Made by a program: the position numbers and the translations under genes. 64,000 nucleotides of DNA from DASRDU01 sp046331565 (GTDB taxonomy: Bacteria; Acidobacteriota; Blastocatellia; RBC074), in contig JAXLQP010000003.1 in assembly GCA_046331565.1 (NCBI GenBank), positions 1 to 64,000 on the forward strand, given 5' to 3'. Below, in pieces: positions 44,568 through 53,455 of the stretch. Each line of letters begins with the position of its first letter. Position 1 is the stretch's first letter. The notes under the pieces were generated by a model. The model had not been told where the DNA came from, ran no database searches, and worked only from the letters and a program-made list of their open reading frames with translations.

Positions 44568-45734
44568 CTATCGTTTGATCTTCACCCATTTGCCGCCTGA
44601 TTTTGCGCTTTTCGTTATGGCTTCGATCAGGCGATTTGATTCCAGGCCGTCTTCAAAGGTCGGGAAGTCAACTTTCTTTGCGTCCTTTTCCATCGAACGG
44701 CCTTCGGCAATGAAGGTGTAAACGTTGCGCAGCAGGTTGCGGAAGGCGTCGGCCCACGCTTCGCCGTGACCGCCGGGCAGCGCGGCGTAATGCGCGATGG
44801 ACGGGTCAAGCAGCGACGGATCTTTGAGCAGGCAGCCGTTGGCTTCGCTGCGGCGACCGATCCAGAGTTCGTTCGGGCGTTCCTGCTTCCAGGCGAGCGC
44901 GGCCCTGCGACCGTCAACATTCATTTCCAGACCGTTCTTGCGCCCGGCGCTGACCTGCGAAACCGAGAAGACGCCTTTCGCGCCGTCCTCAAAACGCACC
45001 AGCACGCTGGCGAAATCTTCAGTCTCGACCTTGTAGTTTTTGTATTTCTGATCGGCACCGGCCTTGCCGAACGCTTCGACTGAACCGGCGGGTTTCTGAC
45101 GGGTCGGATAGACGGTGGTGTATTCGGCGCAGACTTCGGCAATGCGCTTGCCGGTAATGTATCCGGCCAGGTCGCACCAGTGCGAACCGATGTCAGCCAC
45201 AGCGCGCGACTGCCCGTTGGCATCTTCTTCAAGCCGCCACGAATAATCGGTCGGATTGAGCAGCCAGTCCTGCAAATAATGGCCATGCACAAAATGGACA
45301 TCACCGATTTCGCCCTTTTTGATCATCACGCGGGCCTGCTGCATCAGCGGGTTGTAGCGGTAATTGAAAGTCACGCAATGCACGACGCCTGCCCTGCGCG
45401 CCGCGTCGAGCATCTTTTTCGCGTCGGCTGAATTCATCGCCAGCGGCTTGTCGGCGATGACGTGCTTTCCCTTTTTGATCGCAGCCATCGTCACCGGCAG
45501 GTGCAGGTTGTTCGGCGTGCAGTTGTGAATGACTTCAACTTCGGGATCGTCAAGCAGGGCTTCGTAACTGCCATAGGCTTTCGGAATGTTCATCTTTGCG
45601 GCTTTGGCTTCGGCTGAAGCCTGCGAACTTCCGGCGACGGCGACGACTTCGACAAAGCCCAGACGGCGGGCGGCTTCGATGTGATGCGGGCCGACGAAAC
45701 CCGCGCCAATCAGAGCGGTCTTGACTGTGCGCAT
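44568..45734 (-). CDS. Gfo/Idh/MocA family oxidoreductase
   Basis: A 388-residue NAD(P)-dependent sugar dehydrogenase-like enzyme. The Rossmann start is VKTALIGAGFVGPHHIEAAR, followed by the typical EVIHNCTPNNLHLPVTM and GKHVIADKPLAMN, where the Lys of the DKP motif is catalytic. The C-terminal alpha/beta domain has DIGSHWCDLAGYITGKRI with the conserved His. No signal peptide, so cytoplasmic, unlike the TAT-exported relative at 56853. Substrate not inferable; family members act on inositols, glycosides and amino sugars. Start at the ATG giving MRTVKTAL. Confidence 0.92.
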   Translation of the reverse strand: MRTVKTALIGAGFVGPHHIEAARRLGFVEVVAVAGSSQASAEAKAAKMNIPKAYGSYEALLDDPEVEVIHNCTPNNLHLPVTMAAIKKGKHVIADKPLAMNSADAKKMLDAARRAGVVHCVTFNYRYNPLMQQARVMIKKGEIGDVHFVHGHYLQDWLLNPTDYSWRLEEDANGQSRAVADIGSHWCDLAGYITGKRIAEVCAEYTTVYPTRQKPAGSVEAFGKAGADQKYKNYKVETEDFASVLVRFEDGAKGVFSVSQVSAGRKNGLEMNVDGRRAALAWKQERPNELWIGRRSEANGCLLKDPSLLDPSIAHYAALPGGHGEAWADAFRNLLRNVYTFIAEGRSMEKDAKKVDFPTFEDGLESNRLIEAITKSAKSGGKWVKIKR

Positions 45735-45876
45735 AATTCGAGTGAACTCCTTCAGAGATTGATTTGTCTTTGAGAAATTGAAGCGGAATGGCACGAATGA
45801 AGGCGGATACTATGCGTCGCGGCGGAAGAGTGTCAAGCTGAGCCTCGCTGAAATGCCACGTCACGGCATTGATCGT

Positions 45877-45932
45877 GCCGCAGACCGAAATCTGATTTCC
45901 GGGAGACTGGAAATCAGATTTCGGTCTGCGGC
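45877..45932. repeat. 56-bp perfect hairpin
   Basis: GCCGCAGACCGAAATCTGAT plus four bases (45877-45900) are exactly complementary to 45909-45932, leaving an 8-nt loop. It lies 10 bp downstream of the exported protein gene at 45942 (minus strand), in terminator position, but no T run follows. Confidence 0.85.
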
Positions 45933-45941
45933 TGATCCGGC

Positions 45942-46532
45942 TCAGTTACCGTAAACAGTCAGGATTGACTGGTTGTTGCTGTCGCTCGGATCAATCCTGA
46001 TGTGCAGCGAGACTCCGGCGACTTCATACACTTTGGTGAAATACGAATTGCTGCTGAAATCATCGAGGTATCTCAGGCCGGTATCAGGCCCGCCCACCGT
46101 CGGCCCCGAATAAACCCAGTAATGGATACTGCCCGATCCGTTGACCGTCCCTGAGAAGCGAATCTTTGCGTATGGGCTGATGTCAATTGAGGGAATGAAC
46201 GCGCCACCGGTCGGGAAATTATTGAAATCCTGATTCAGCAGCAGCTTTGTCCCGCCTCCGGCAATCCTCACCACGTTGTTGAGCGAATCAATGGCGACCG
46301 TCGGGGTTCCATTGATGCCAACATTCCAGACGCCGCTTTGCTGTGCCTGCACGGTTCCTGAAATGCCTGCGGTGCCCTGCAGGCTGACCGGGACAGCTTC
46401 GGCAGGTGTGTTGACGACTCTGACATCCTTGGGGCTGTCGCCGTGACTCACAGCGGGTTGAAAGAGCGCTATCGCTCCGATCAGCATCACGATGGCAGCG
46501 ACGGCGAGCGAATATCTTTTCAGCCGGTTCAT
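45942..46532 (-). CDS. Hypothetical exported protein
   Basis: A 196-residue protein with a clear signal peptide (RYSLAVAAIVMLIGAIALFQPAVS, cut near residue 30). The rest is Gly/Ser-rich and beta-type (VSLQGTAGISGTVQAQQSGVWNVG), without recognised domains or cysteines. Such proteins are common in Acidobacteriota. The start ATG is preceded by GGAGG (AAGGAGGATTGAATC). It ends just before a perfect hairpin. I assign no function. Confidence 0.7.
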   Translation of the reverse strand: MNRLKRYSLAVAAIVMLIGAIALFQPAVSHGDSPKDVRVVNTPAEAVPVSLQGTAGISGTVQAQQSGVWNVGINGTPTVAIDSLNNVVRIAGGGTKLLLNQDFNNFPTGGAFIPSIDISPYAKIRFSGTVNGSGSIHYWVYSGPTVGGPDTGLRYLDDFSSNSYFTKVYEVAGVSLHIRIDPSDSNNQSILTVYGN

Positions 46533-46820
46533 GATTCAATCCTCCTTGCTCGGTTAATTGCAGTCCGTTGACGATCAGGCGCGCAGCGGAAAATGCGCGC
46601 AAAGAGCCGGGCGCAAACCAGAGCGCACCACGCCGGGCTGTCCTGAGCCTCGGACAGATGGACGCGCTGACGCAGTTGGGGAATCTGATTGTGCCTTTGG
46701 AGTTGAAGACGACCGGAAGCGTAAAGCTCTCTCACCCGGATCGGAATTTTTCCGGCCTGCTTGCGGAACAGGTTTTCGGCCTGTCCCGCTGTAGTTGAAG
46801 CCGAAGTGTCAAAGGCGATC

Positions 46821-49800
46821 TCATTTCCACTCGCCCTGCAGGATGAAGCCTGACCAGTACCAGGGCGCTGACCAGCGCCGGTCGCGTGAGAGCGCCAGTT
46901 GCGCTGACCGCAGCGCCGCCGCCGGAGTCTGCCTGTCCACCAGCATGGCCCGATAAAATCGCTTCATCAGTTCCGCCGTTGCCTCATCGTTGACATTCCA
47001 CAAACTGGCAACGACGCGGGCGGCTCCGGCATACATCAGGCCGCGCGTCAGGCCAACCAGACCTTCGCCTCTGACCTCTTTGCCGAGCGCCGTGCGACAG
47101 GCCGACAGCACAACCAGATCAGCATTGAGTTTCAGGTTGTAAAGGTCGTTCAGGCGCAGAAAGCCGTCCTGCGCCTGTCCCTTTTCATCCACCAGCGACA
47201 AGACCACGCCCGACAATTCAGGATGCCGACTGTTGAGCAGCCCGTGCGTGGCGAAATGAATGATCCGGTATTTTTCAAGCTGACTGTGCAGGGCCTGGCT
47301 GCGGCTGGCCGTGAAATCGAGGGCTTTCAATGACTGCGCCTGCGGGATCAGGGCGGTAATCGCTTCGGCCTCCTGGCGGGTGAACGCGAGCCGCTCAAAC
47401 CGCGTCAGACCGGCGTCCTCTGCCGAACGGGTCAGGGCGCGCTGCGCTGGCGAGGCTGATCCGGGATCAGTTCTGAGCGGTGGCGTGACGCCGTTTGTAC
47501 CGGCGCTTTGCACGCGCGGATCGTTCGCCTGAAAGACCGGATCAGAAAACACGGCGAGTTGCTTTTCGGCGGTCTTGCGGCCCCGCAGTTCATCGCGCAG
47601 CACGGCCAGCACGGAAGCTGACGGCAGACTGATGATTTCGTGATCGGCAATCAGCGGTTGATTGTCCGTTGTCCGTTGTCCGTCGTCCGTTGTCGGATGT
47701 TGTTTTTGTGCTGCGCTGTGCCCGGCAACTGACAACTGACTTTGGACAACGGACAACGGACGACTGACTGCCGGTTCCGGCAGCGCCGCGAATGGCACGT
47801 ATTGCAGAATCCCGTCGGCCACGATCAGCCATCGCTTCCGGTTCAGATATTGCGCCGCCGGCTGAAGAATCAGACGACTCAGTTCGGCGGCAGCGAGTTC
47901 GGTTTCACGCTGATATTTTCGTTGTGTGCTGCGGGGCAGCAGACTCAGCCAGCGGCGGGTGGCGGTCGTGATCTCATCAACTCCGGCCAGGGTAAAACTG
48001 TGCAGCGTATCGCGGCTGACAACCCACAAATAGCTGTGCTTTTTCCCCGGCGAATATTCCAGCAGCAGCGTGTCGGCATCCAGCACCTGCTGCTGAATCT
48101 CACTGACCGTCAGCGGCTGCGGCTGCGTCAGCGCCGCATAGCGGGGGCCGGACTGCCGAATCTGCGCCTCGACTTCCTGATATTGTGCGGTTAATTCTGT
48201 AATCTCCTGCTGTATGGCTTCCGCCTGTTTTTCCGTGCGTTTGTTGCCGAGCAGCGCGATGCGGGTCGCATCTCTGGCATTGATGCGCTGTTGCAGCCGG
48301 CGTTCCCGTTCCAGCAAATCAGGAGCCACTCCCTGCCGGATGTCAGTGCCGGCCTCGGCCAGCAGATCAAGCAGATTGCGCGCGCGGCTGCGCTCGCTGA
48401 TCTGCAACGCCGCCATGTCAAAGCCCTGAGTCGGTTGCTGCTCATGCAAGCGCATGAGTAATTCGATATAAAGCGCGAAAGTATTCTGCGACGCGGCAAA
48501 CCATGACTGTCGCAGTTCCCCTGCTGAAATGCGGGCGCGAAAGGATTCCTCAATCTTCAGCGCGGCTTCAAGCTGCTCGCGCGCCGCTGACAGGTTTCCC
48601 TGCGCGAGACTGAGTTGCGCCAGACTGCGCAACGCCACCGCCTCACGATGGTGTTCTCCGATCTGACGAAAGATCTCCAGAGATCGCAGCAGGCATTCCC
48701 GCGCCTGCGGTTCGTCGCCTGACAGCAGCGCCAGATCACCGCGTAATTTCAGCGCGGTCGCTTCCCCCAGGCGGAACCCGGCGTGTTGCGCAATCTGCCG
48801 GACGGCCAGATAACAATCCGTCGCCTGACGATAGTCACCCAGCAGGCGATACGTTTCACCAGTTCCAAATAAAGAGTTGGCCTCATCCTCCGCATCGCCG
48901 GATTTGCGGGCCAGGGCCAGCGCCCGTTCGTGATATTCCAGCGCCTTTGGCAGATCGCCCGACGCCCGGTATGCCGCTCCCAGGGTATTGAGGTTCAGGC
49001 ACTCAAATGAAACGAACCCTGTCTGTGCGGCCACCGGCTCTGCCTGCTTCAAATATTCCAGCGCCAGTTCAGGTTCCCCCAGTTCAAGATAAGTTTCGCC
49101 CAGCGCCCCGTTGGCCATCGCTTCGCCCATCCGCGCCGAAAGGCTGGCGAAAATCCGTCGCGCCTGTAAGTAATGATCAATTCCCTGCTGAATTTCTCCG
49201 CGATTTCTGGCCATCAGCCCAAGCGTCATTAAAAAGTTGGCCTCCTGGTAACGATCTCCGAGCGCCTGCGCCAGCAGTCTGCCCTGTCGCGCATACTCTC
49301 CGGCGCCCTCATAATCGCTTTGAGATTTCGCCCTGCCGACCAGCATGGCCAGAATTCGCTCCTCGCCCCTGCGATCACCGAGCTGCTGCCAGAGACGACG
49401 CGCCTGTTCCAGAACAGCCATGGACTGCCGGGTGTCGGCGGCGCTGTTGTAGCCCGCCTGCCGTCCCTGCATTTCCGCCTGTTCCGCCGCGACCAGAAGC
49501 TGATCCCGCTCCGTGGCCTGGCGCTGCTCGACAATCCTCACCGCATAATGTCCCGACCTGGCTGCCGCATCCGGCAGGCGAATGACCAGCCGGTAATTCC
49601 CTGCCACCGCCGCGATGAGTGACACGGTGCGCAGCCCTGCCGAAGTCGGATAGCTGTAAGCGCCTGTGGCAGTGGCGCTGTCCGGGGCAAAGAGTTGCGG
49701 GTCAGGCTGAATTCCCGGCGCGAGAATCTCAAGGCGCAGATATTGCCCGGCGACCAGCGCAATGAGATACGAATGCGCCTGCCCGCCCGCGATTTCGCGT

Positions 49801-49943
49801 TCGACCGACGCGCCGGGCGTGAGCGGTCGCACTTCATCCTGCGGCGGCGCAGCGAGAACCGATAAAACAGGCAGCAGCAGGACGAACCTGCCAACTGACA
49901 ACTTCAGCCCGGAAGACACCACAGACGAGCCGTTTTTTTTCAT
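46821..49943 (-). CDS. TPR-CHAT domain protease-like protein
   Basis: A 1040-residue exported or membrane-anchored protein. A signal peptide (about 1-32; VLLLPVLSVLAA) is followed by a beta domain, then TPR repeats (about 170-480; GEAMANGALGETYLELGEPE, ALEYHERALALARKSGD). A coiled stretch (about 500-620) leads into a C-terminal CHAT (caspase-like) domain. Both catalytic residues are present: His900 in HFATHG and Cys949 in LSACRTALG. Residues about 726-762 are encoded by an in-frame foldback repeat. CHAT proteases are activated by partners; known members act in cell death or signalling. It is the third gene of a sigma / anti-sigma / CHAT operon. Start ATG follows GAGGAAATGAG. Confidence 0.9.
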   Translation of the reverse strand: MKKNGSSVVSSGLKLSVGRFVLLLPVLSVLAAPPQDEVRPLTPGASVEREIAGGQAHSYLIALVAGQYLRLEILAPGIQPDPQLFAPDSATATGAYSYPTSAGLRTVSLIAAVAGNYRLVIRLPDAAARSGHYAVRIVEQRQATERDQLLVAAEQAEMQGRQAGYNSAADTRQSMAVLEQARRLWQQLGDRRGEERILAMLVGRAKSQSDYEGAGEYARQGRLLAQALGDRYQEANFLMTLGLMARNRGEIQQGIDHYLQARRIFASLSARMGEAMANGALGETYLELGEPELALEYLKQAEPVAAQTGFVSFECLNLNTLGAAYRASGDLPKALEYHERALALARKSGDAEDEANSLFGTGETYRLLGDYRQATDCYLAVRQIAQHAGFRLGEATALKLRGDLALLSGDEPQARECLLRSLEIFRQIGEHHREAVALRSLAQLSLAQGNLSAAREQLEAALKIEESFRARISAGELRQSWFAASQNTFALYIELLMRLHEQQPTQGFDMAALQISERSRARNLLDLLAEAGTDIRQGVAPDLLERERRLQQRINARDATRIALLGNKRTEKQAEAIQQEITELTAQYQEVEAQIRQSGPRYAALTQPQPLTVSEIQQQVLDADTLLLEYSPGKKHSYLWVVSRDTLHSFTLAGVDEITTATRRWLSLLPRSTQRKYQRETELAAAELSRLILQPAAQYLNRKRWLIVADGILQYVPFAALPEPAVSRPLSVVQSQLSVAGHSAAQKQHPTTDDGQRTTDNQPLIADHEIISLPSASVLAVLRDELRGRKTAEKQLAVFSDPVFQANDPRVQSAGTNGVTPPLRTDPGSASPAQRALTRSAEDAGLTRFERLAFTRQEAEAITALIPQAQSLKALDFTASRSQALHSQLEKYRIIHFATHGLLNSRHPELSGVVLSLVDEKGQAQDGFLRLNDLYNLKLNADLVVLSACRTALGKEVRGEGLVGLTRGLMYAGAARVVASLWNVNDEATAELMKRFYRAMLVDRQTPAAALRSAQLALSRDRRWSAPWYWSGFILQGEWK
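47657..47766. repeat. Foldback repeat inserted in frame inside the CHAT gene
   Basis: Tandem GTCCGTT units (47663-47700) and their complement (47741-47763) frame about 40 bp. In the CHAT frame it encodes about 37 residues of the type SVVQSQLSVAG and TTDDGQRTTDNQ, rich in Gln, Thr and Ser and unlike the rest of the domain. The reading frame is intact. Elements of this composition are otherwise intergenic in this kind of genome (inference). Confidence 0.75.
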
Positions 49944-49991
49944 CTCATTTCCTCTTTTGCCGGGGAGGCTCAGGGGTGGGGGAACTTGTGC

Positions 49992-50960
49992 TTATGGCGG
50001 GGTGACGCGATCCTGTTTTTTCTGTTGAGAGTGATAATTCACCCGGACGTTGTAGCGGGCAATCAATTCCTTCTTTCCGTCCAGTCCGAAAACGCTGATG
50101 CGATATTGTCCGGCAGGCAGGCTGCGTTTTGCCAGCGTCAGCGTGAAGGTGGTTTCACCATCCTGCCGCCGCTGCCCGCTCCAGACTGTTTTGTTTGTTC
50201 CGGCGTCAGTCAGTTCAATCAGGTAATGCGGAAACGGTCGGCTGCCTGCGCCCGGCAGGTTGATGGTGAATGAAGCTGCCTGGGCCGGAACATTCAGGAT
50301 GGCCGTCTTTGCCTGATCGCTGCCCGCGCCGCGTGTTTCGCTGTTCGGATCAGGATCAACCTGCGGGATGTCGAGTTGTGGCCGCGTGAGTTCGGCAAGT
50401 TCATTTTTCAGCCTCTCAATTTCAGCCTTCATCTCGTCCGGCCTGGATGCAGGTTGTTTTTCGAGTTGTGATCTGAGTTCAGCCTCACGGCGCTGCAGTT
50501 CTGCGAGCTGCTGGCGGAGCGCGGCATTTTCAGCGGCTTCAGGCTGTTGCTGATTCAGTTGCGCGCGCAACTGCCGCCGCTCGCGCACCAGCCACGCACC
50601 GAGCGCGACACTGATGATCAGCAGCGCGGCGGTCAGCGCCGACAGGAGCGGATTGAATCCGGTCAGACGCGGCCACCACGATGCCGCATTTGCGCGGGCC
50701 TCAGTTCGCGCCGGAAAGATCGCGGCGTGATCAGTCGCTGCCTGCGCAGCCCACTCTCTGACCGAAAGCGCCAGGCGATAATCGGCGGCGCACCTGGCGC
50801 ACTGTGAAAGATGCGCGGCCACCAGTCCGGCCTCATGCGGACTGAGTTCATCAGCACCTGCGCGGGCCAGCACTTCGGCTGAAAGGCAGTCGCTCTGACC
50901 CATGCCGCGCGCGGTGGCAGCCTGCCAGAGCTTTTTCAAATCATCTTCACTGAGGCTCAT
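49992..50960 (-). CDS. Anti-sigma factor-like membrane protein with zinc finger
   Basis: A 322-residue protein. The N-terminal 60 residues hold a zf-HC2-type motif, HxxxCxxC (AAHLSQCARC), typical of anti-sigma factors that hold ECF sigma factors. A single transmembrane helix lies near residues 105-125 (LLSALTAALLIISVALGAWLV), then a coiled coil (about 128-190; LRAQLNQQQPEAAENAALRQ). A C-terminal beta domain (about 220-315; FTINLPGAGSRPFPHYLIEL) is probably periplasmic. It overlaps the sigma gene by 14 bp and precedes the CHAT gene. It would release the sigma factor on an envelope signal; this is inference. The ATG at 50960 is preferred to a TTG upstream. Confidence 0.85.
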   Translation of the reverse strand: MSLSEDDLKKLWQAATARGMGQSDCLSAEVLARAGADELSPHEAGLVAAHLSQCARCAADYRLALSVREWAAQAATDHAAIFPARTEARANAASWWPRLTGFNPLLSALTAALLIISVALGAWLVRERRQLRAQLNQQQPEAAENAALRQQLAELQRREAELRSQLEKQPASRPDEMKAEIERLKNELAELTRPQLDIPQVDPDPNSETRGAGSDQAKTAILNVPAQAASFTINLPGAGSRPFPHYLIELTDAGTNKTVWSGQRRQDGETTFTLTLAKRSLPAGQYRISVFGLDGKKELIARYNVRVNYHSQQKKQDRVTPP

Positions 50961-51525
50961 ACTCAATCCCCGCTTCCTTCAAAAACTGACGAATGTCGCT
51001 CAGTCCGCGATAAACCAGGTTGCGGGCTTTCGGTTCGCTCCAGCCGAGCAGTTCAGCAATCTCAGGCGTGGTCAGTCCTTCCAGATAAAGCCCGACGGCG
51101 GTGCGCCGGTTTTCGGGCAGGCCTGCCATCGCTTCCCTGATTTTGCTGACGATCTGCTGCCGCTCGGCTTCACGATCAGGAGCCTGGCCTGGATCAGTCA
51201 TCAGATGATGCGGGGGGATACTGCTTTCTCCCGCTTCGTCGCCCTCCGACAGAAGCTGCTCTTCGCGCTTGCGCCGGACTTTTCTGACCGCGTCGAGCGT
51301 CGCGGTCACAGCCACCCGATAAAGATAAGACGACAGATCGCGGATTTCCCTCTCACTTTCGAGCGCGCGCCACAGCCTTAATCTCGCTTCCTGTTCGATT
51401 TCGTCAAACTGCAAACCGAGATCCTTCGGACAGACTCGCCTGATCGTCTGCCGCAGAAAACGGCTGTATTCGCGGACGACAGCCTCAAAACGGGATTCGG
51501 TTGAACTGACCGACTTCATTTCCAT
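50947..51525 (-). CDS. ECF-type RNA polymerase sigma factor
   Basis: A 192-residue sigma-70 family protein. Region 2 is visible as FDEIEQEARLRLWRALESERE and SSYLYRVAVTATLDAVRK; region 4 as LPENRRTAVGLYLEGLTTPEIAELLGWSE with the helix-turn-helix and ARNLVYRGLSDIRQFL. The linker between them is long (about 35 residues). The start is uncertain: ATG at 51525 is chosen, GTG at 51579 would add 18 residues. It heads a three-gene operon with the zinc-finger anti-sigma and the CHAT protein, which are probably its regulator and a target. Confidence 0.9.
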   Translation of the reverse strand: MEMKSVSSTESRFEAVVREYSRFLRQTIRRVCPKDLGLQFDEIEQEARLRLWRALESEREIRDLSSYLYRVAVTATLDAVRKVRRKREEQLLSEGDEAGESSIPPHHLMTDPGQAPDREAERQQIVSKIREAMAGLPENRRTAVGLYLEGLTTPEIAELLGWSEPKARNLVYRGLSDIRQFLKEAGIEYEPQ

Positions 51526-51744
51526 GGCCGGAATCTTCGGATGCGCGTGAGAGGAACTGCCAATCCGCGTCGTCTTCACTGGTGCAGGGCAAATCTGAAG
51601 CTGTCGTAGTTAGTAAACGAAGCGCCGCAAAAGCGCAAGAAGAGGCGCTGATTACTGCGACCAGGCAGGGATTGCCCGCCTCTGCCCCCTGACGGCTGTC
51701 TCACGGCTCAGACCAATCAAACGCACAACACAAGGAGGCTGGTT

Positions 51745-53361
51745 ATGTCGCAAAGCAATCCTCAGCGCCATCGTCTGCCGGGCAAATGGAAAATTCTGGT
51801 CATCAGCCTGTGTCCGGGCATACTGGCGCTGCTCACGCTGCCCTCGCTCGGACAACTCGTGGATAAAACGCGGTCGCCCAATACTGCCGATTCCGGCATT
51901 GCCAAATCGCTGGCTGAAGAGATCGGCGCGGGACGCGGCGACCAGGTGACGCCTGATTCCTCAGCATTCATGATTGCCCGCGACCCGTTTCGCTCAATCC
52001 GGCGCGGGCGTCAGTTGTTTCAGCGCAAGTTCACGCGCGCCCAGGGACAGGGGCCGCTGGCCGGTGACGGAGCCGGTGATGTCAACACCAATCTGGCCAT
52101 CGGCGCCGGGCTGGCCGACAGTTGCGCTTCCTGTCACGGTCGCCCGCGCGGTTCCGGCGGGATGGGCGGCGTGGTCGTGACGCGGCCTGACAGCCGCGAT
52201 GCGCCGCACCTGTTCGGGCTGGGCCTGAAGGAAATGCTGGCCGATGAAATTACGGCTGAGTTGCGTTCGATTCGCGCCCGCGCCCTGGCTGAAGCCGCGC
52301 AGTCCCGCCGCGACGTGACGAAGCGGCTGGTGAGCAAAGGCATCAGTTACGGGCTGATCACCGCGCATGGCGATGGTTCGGTTGACACTTCGCGCATCAG
52401 CGGAGTTGATGCTGATTTGCGGGTGCGGCCATTTTTCGCGCACGGCGGCAAAATTTCGATTCGTGAATTTGTGATCGGCGCGCTCAATGATGAAATGGGT
52501 TTGCAGGCAGTTGATCCTGACCTGATGGCGGCGCACAACGGCGCGCGCGTGACGACTCCGTCGGGGATGGTGCTTGATGGTTCGCTCGATCAGATCACTG
52601 CGCCGCCAACCGATGATCCGGCGGCTGATCCTGACGGCGACGGCGTGGCGGATGAAATCCCGGCCAGCCTGGTGGATCACCTTGAGTTTTATCTGCTCAA
52701 CTATTTCAAGCCTGCGCTGTATGAACAGAACCACGTCACCGAGACAGGCAATCGGATCTTCACGCAGATTGGTTGCGCGCAATGTCACGTCCAGAATCTG
52801 ACGCTTGATCACGACCGGCGTGTGGCCGATGTTGAGACGGCTTATGATCCTGAAAACGGCGTCTTCAACAGCCTCTTTGCCGCCGTTCTGCCGCTGTTCG
52901 CTGAAACCCGCGACCAGAACGGCCTGCCCACGCTGAAGCAGCCAAAGGGCGGAGAGTTTCCGGTCAGAAATATCTTCACCGACTTCAAACGTCACGATGT
53001 CGGCCCGGCGTTTTACGAGCGCAATTACGATGGTTCGATGCGCCGGGAGTTTCTGACCACACCGCTCTGGGGCGTCGGCTCAACTGCGCCTTACGGTCAC
53101 GACGGGCGCAGCATCAATCTCAGGGAAGTCATTCTGCGGCACGGCGGCGAAGCGCAGCGAGCGCGTGACGCATTCGCCCGGCTGCCCTGGATGAGTCAGC
53201 AGATGGTGACTGAGTTCCTCAATTCGCTGGTCATCTTTCCGCCCGATGACACAACCTCAACGCTCGATCCCGGCAATCGCCAGGCGACCGGCTTTCCGCA
53301 ATTCGGTCACGGCAGCATCAGGCTGACGGCGCTGTTCAATAATCCGATGGATCCTGAGTAA
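51745..53361 (+). CDS. Exported di-heme oxidoreductase (DUF1111 family)
   Basis: A 538-residue exported protein with a hydrophobic start (about 13-33; ILVISLCPGILALLTLPSLG). Two c-type heme sites are visible, CASCH (127-131) and CAQCH (344-348), as in the DUF1111 di-heme oxidoreductase/thiol oxidoreductase group. It is related in shape to the MauG/CCP class. A well conserved C-terminal part has TTPLWGVGSTAPYGHDGRS, with a heme-region His. Its redox partner is unknown and the family role is not established. The start ATG follows CAAGGAGGCTGGTT, a strong ribosome site. Transcribed away from the sigma operon. Confidence 0.9.
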   Translation: MSQSNPQRHRLPGKWKILVISLCPGILALLTLPSLGQLVDKTRSPNTADSGIAKSLAEEIGAGRGDQVTPDSSAFMIARDPFRSIRRGRQLFQRKFTRAQGQGPLAGDGAGDVNTNLAIGAGLADSCASCHGRPRGSGGMGGVVVTRPDSRDAPHLFGLGLKEMLADEITAELRSIRARALAEAAQSRRDVTKRLVSKGISYGLITAHGDGSVDTSRISGVDADLRVRPFFAHGGKISIREFVIGALNDEMGLQAVDPDLMAAHNGARVTTPSGMVLDGSLDQITAPPTDDPAADPDGDGVADEIPASLVDHLEFYLLNYFKPALYEQNHVTETGNRIFTQIGCAQCHVQNLTLDHDRRVADVETAYDPENGVFNSLFAAVLPLFAETRDQNGLPTLKQPKGGEFPVRNIFTDFKRHDVGPAFYERNYDGSMRREFLTTPLWGVGSTAPYGHDGRSINLREVILRHGGEAQRARDAFARLPWMSQQMVTEFLNSLVIFPPDDTTSTLDPGNRQATGFPQFGHGSIRLTALFNNPMDPE

Positions 53362-53455
53362 ATCAGGATCGGGACGCGCGGCGGGTTTGTCTGATGCCTG
53401 TTCCTGAAAAACCCGGGAGTCAGGGTTCAGGCATCAGGCATCAGGGTGTGAATGT

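Noticed and set aside
46821..49943. CHAT gene as part of a CRISPR or gasdermin defence pair
   Set aside because: No Cas7-11 type effector and no gasdermin-like protein nearby; the neighbours are sigma and anti-sigma genes.
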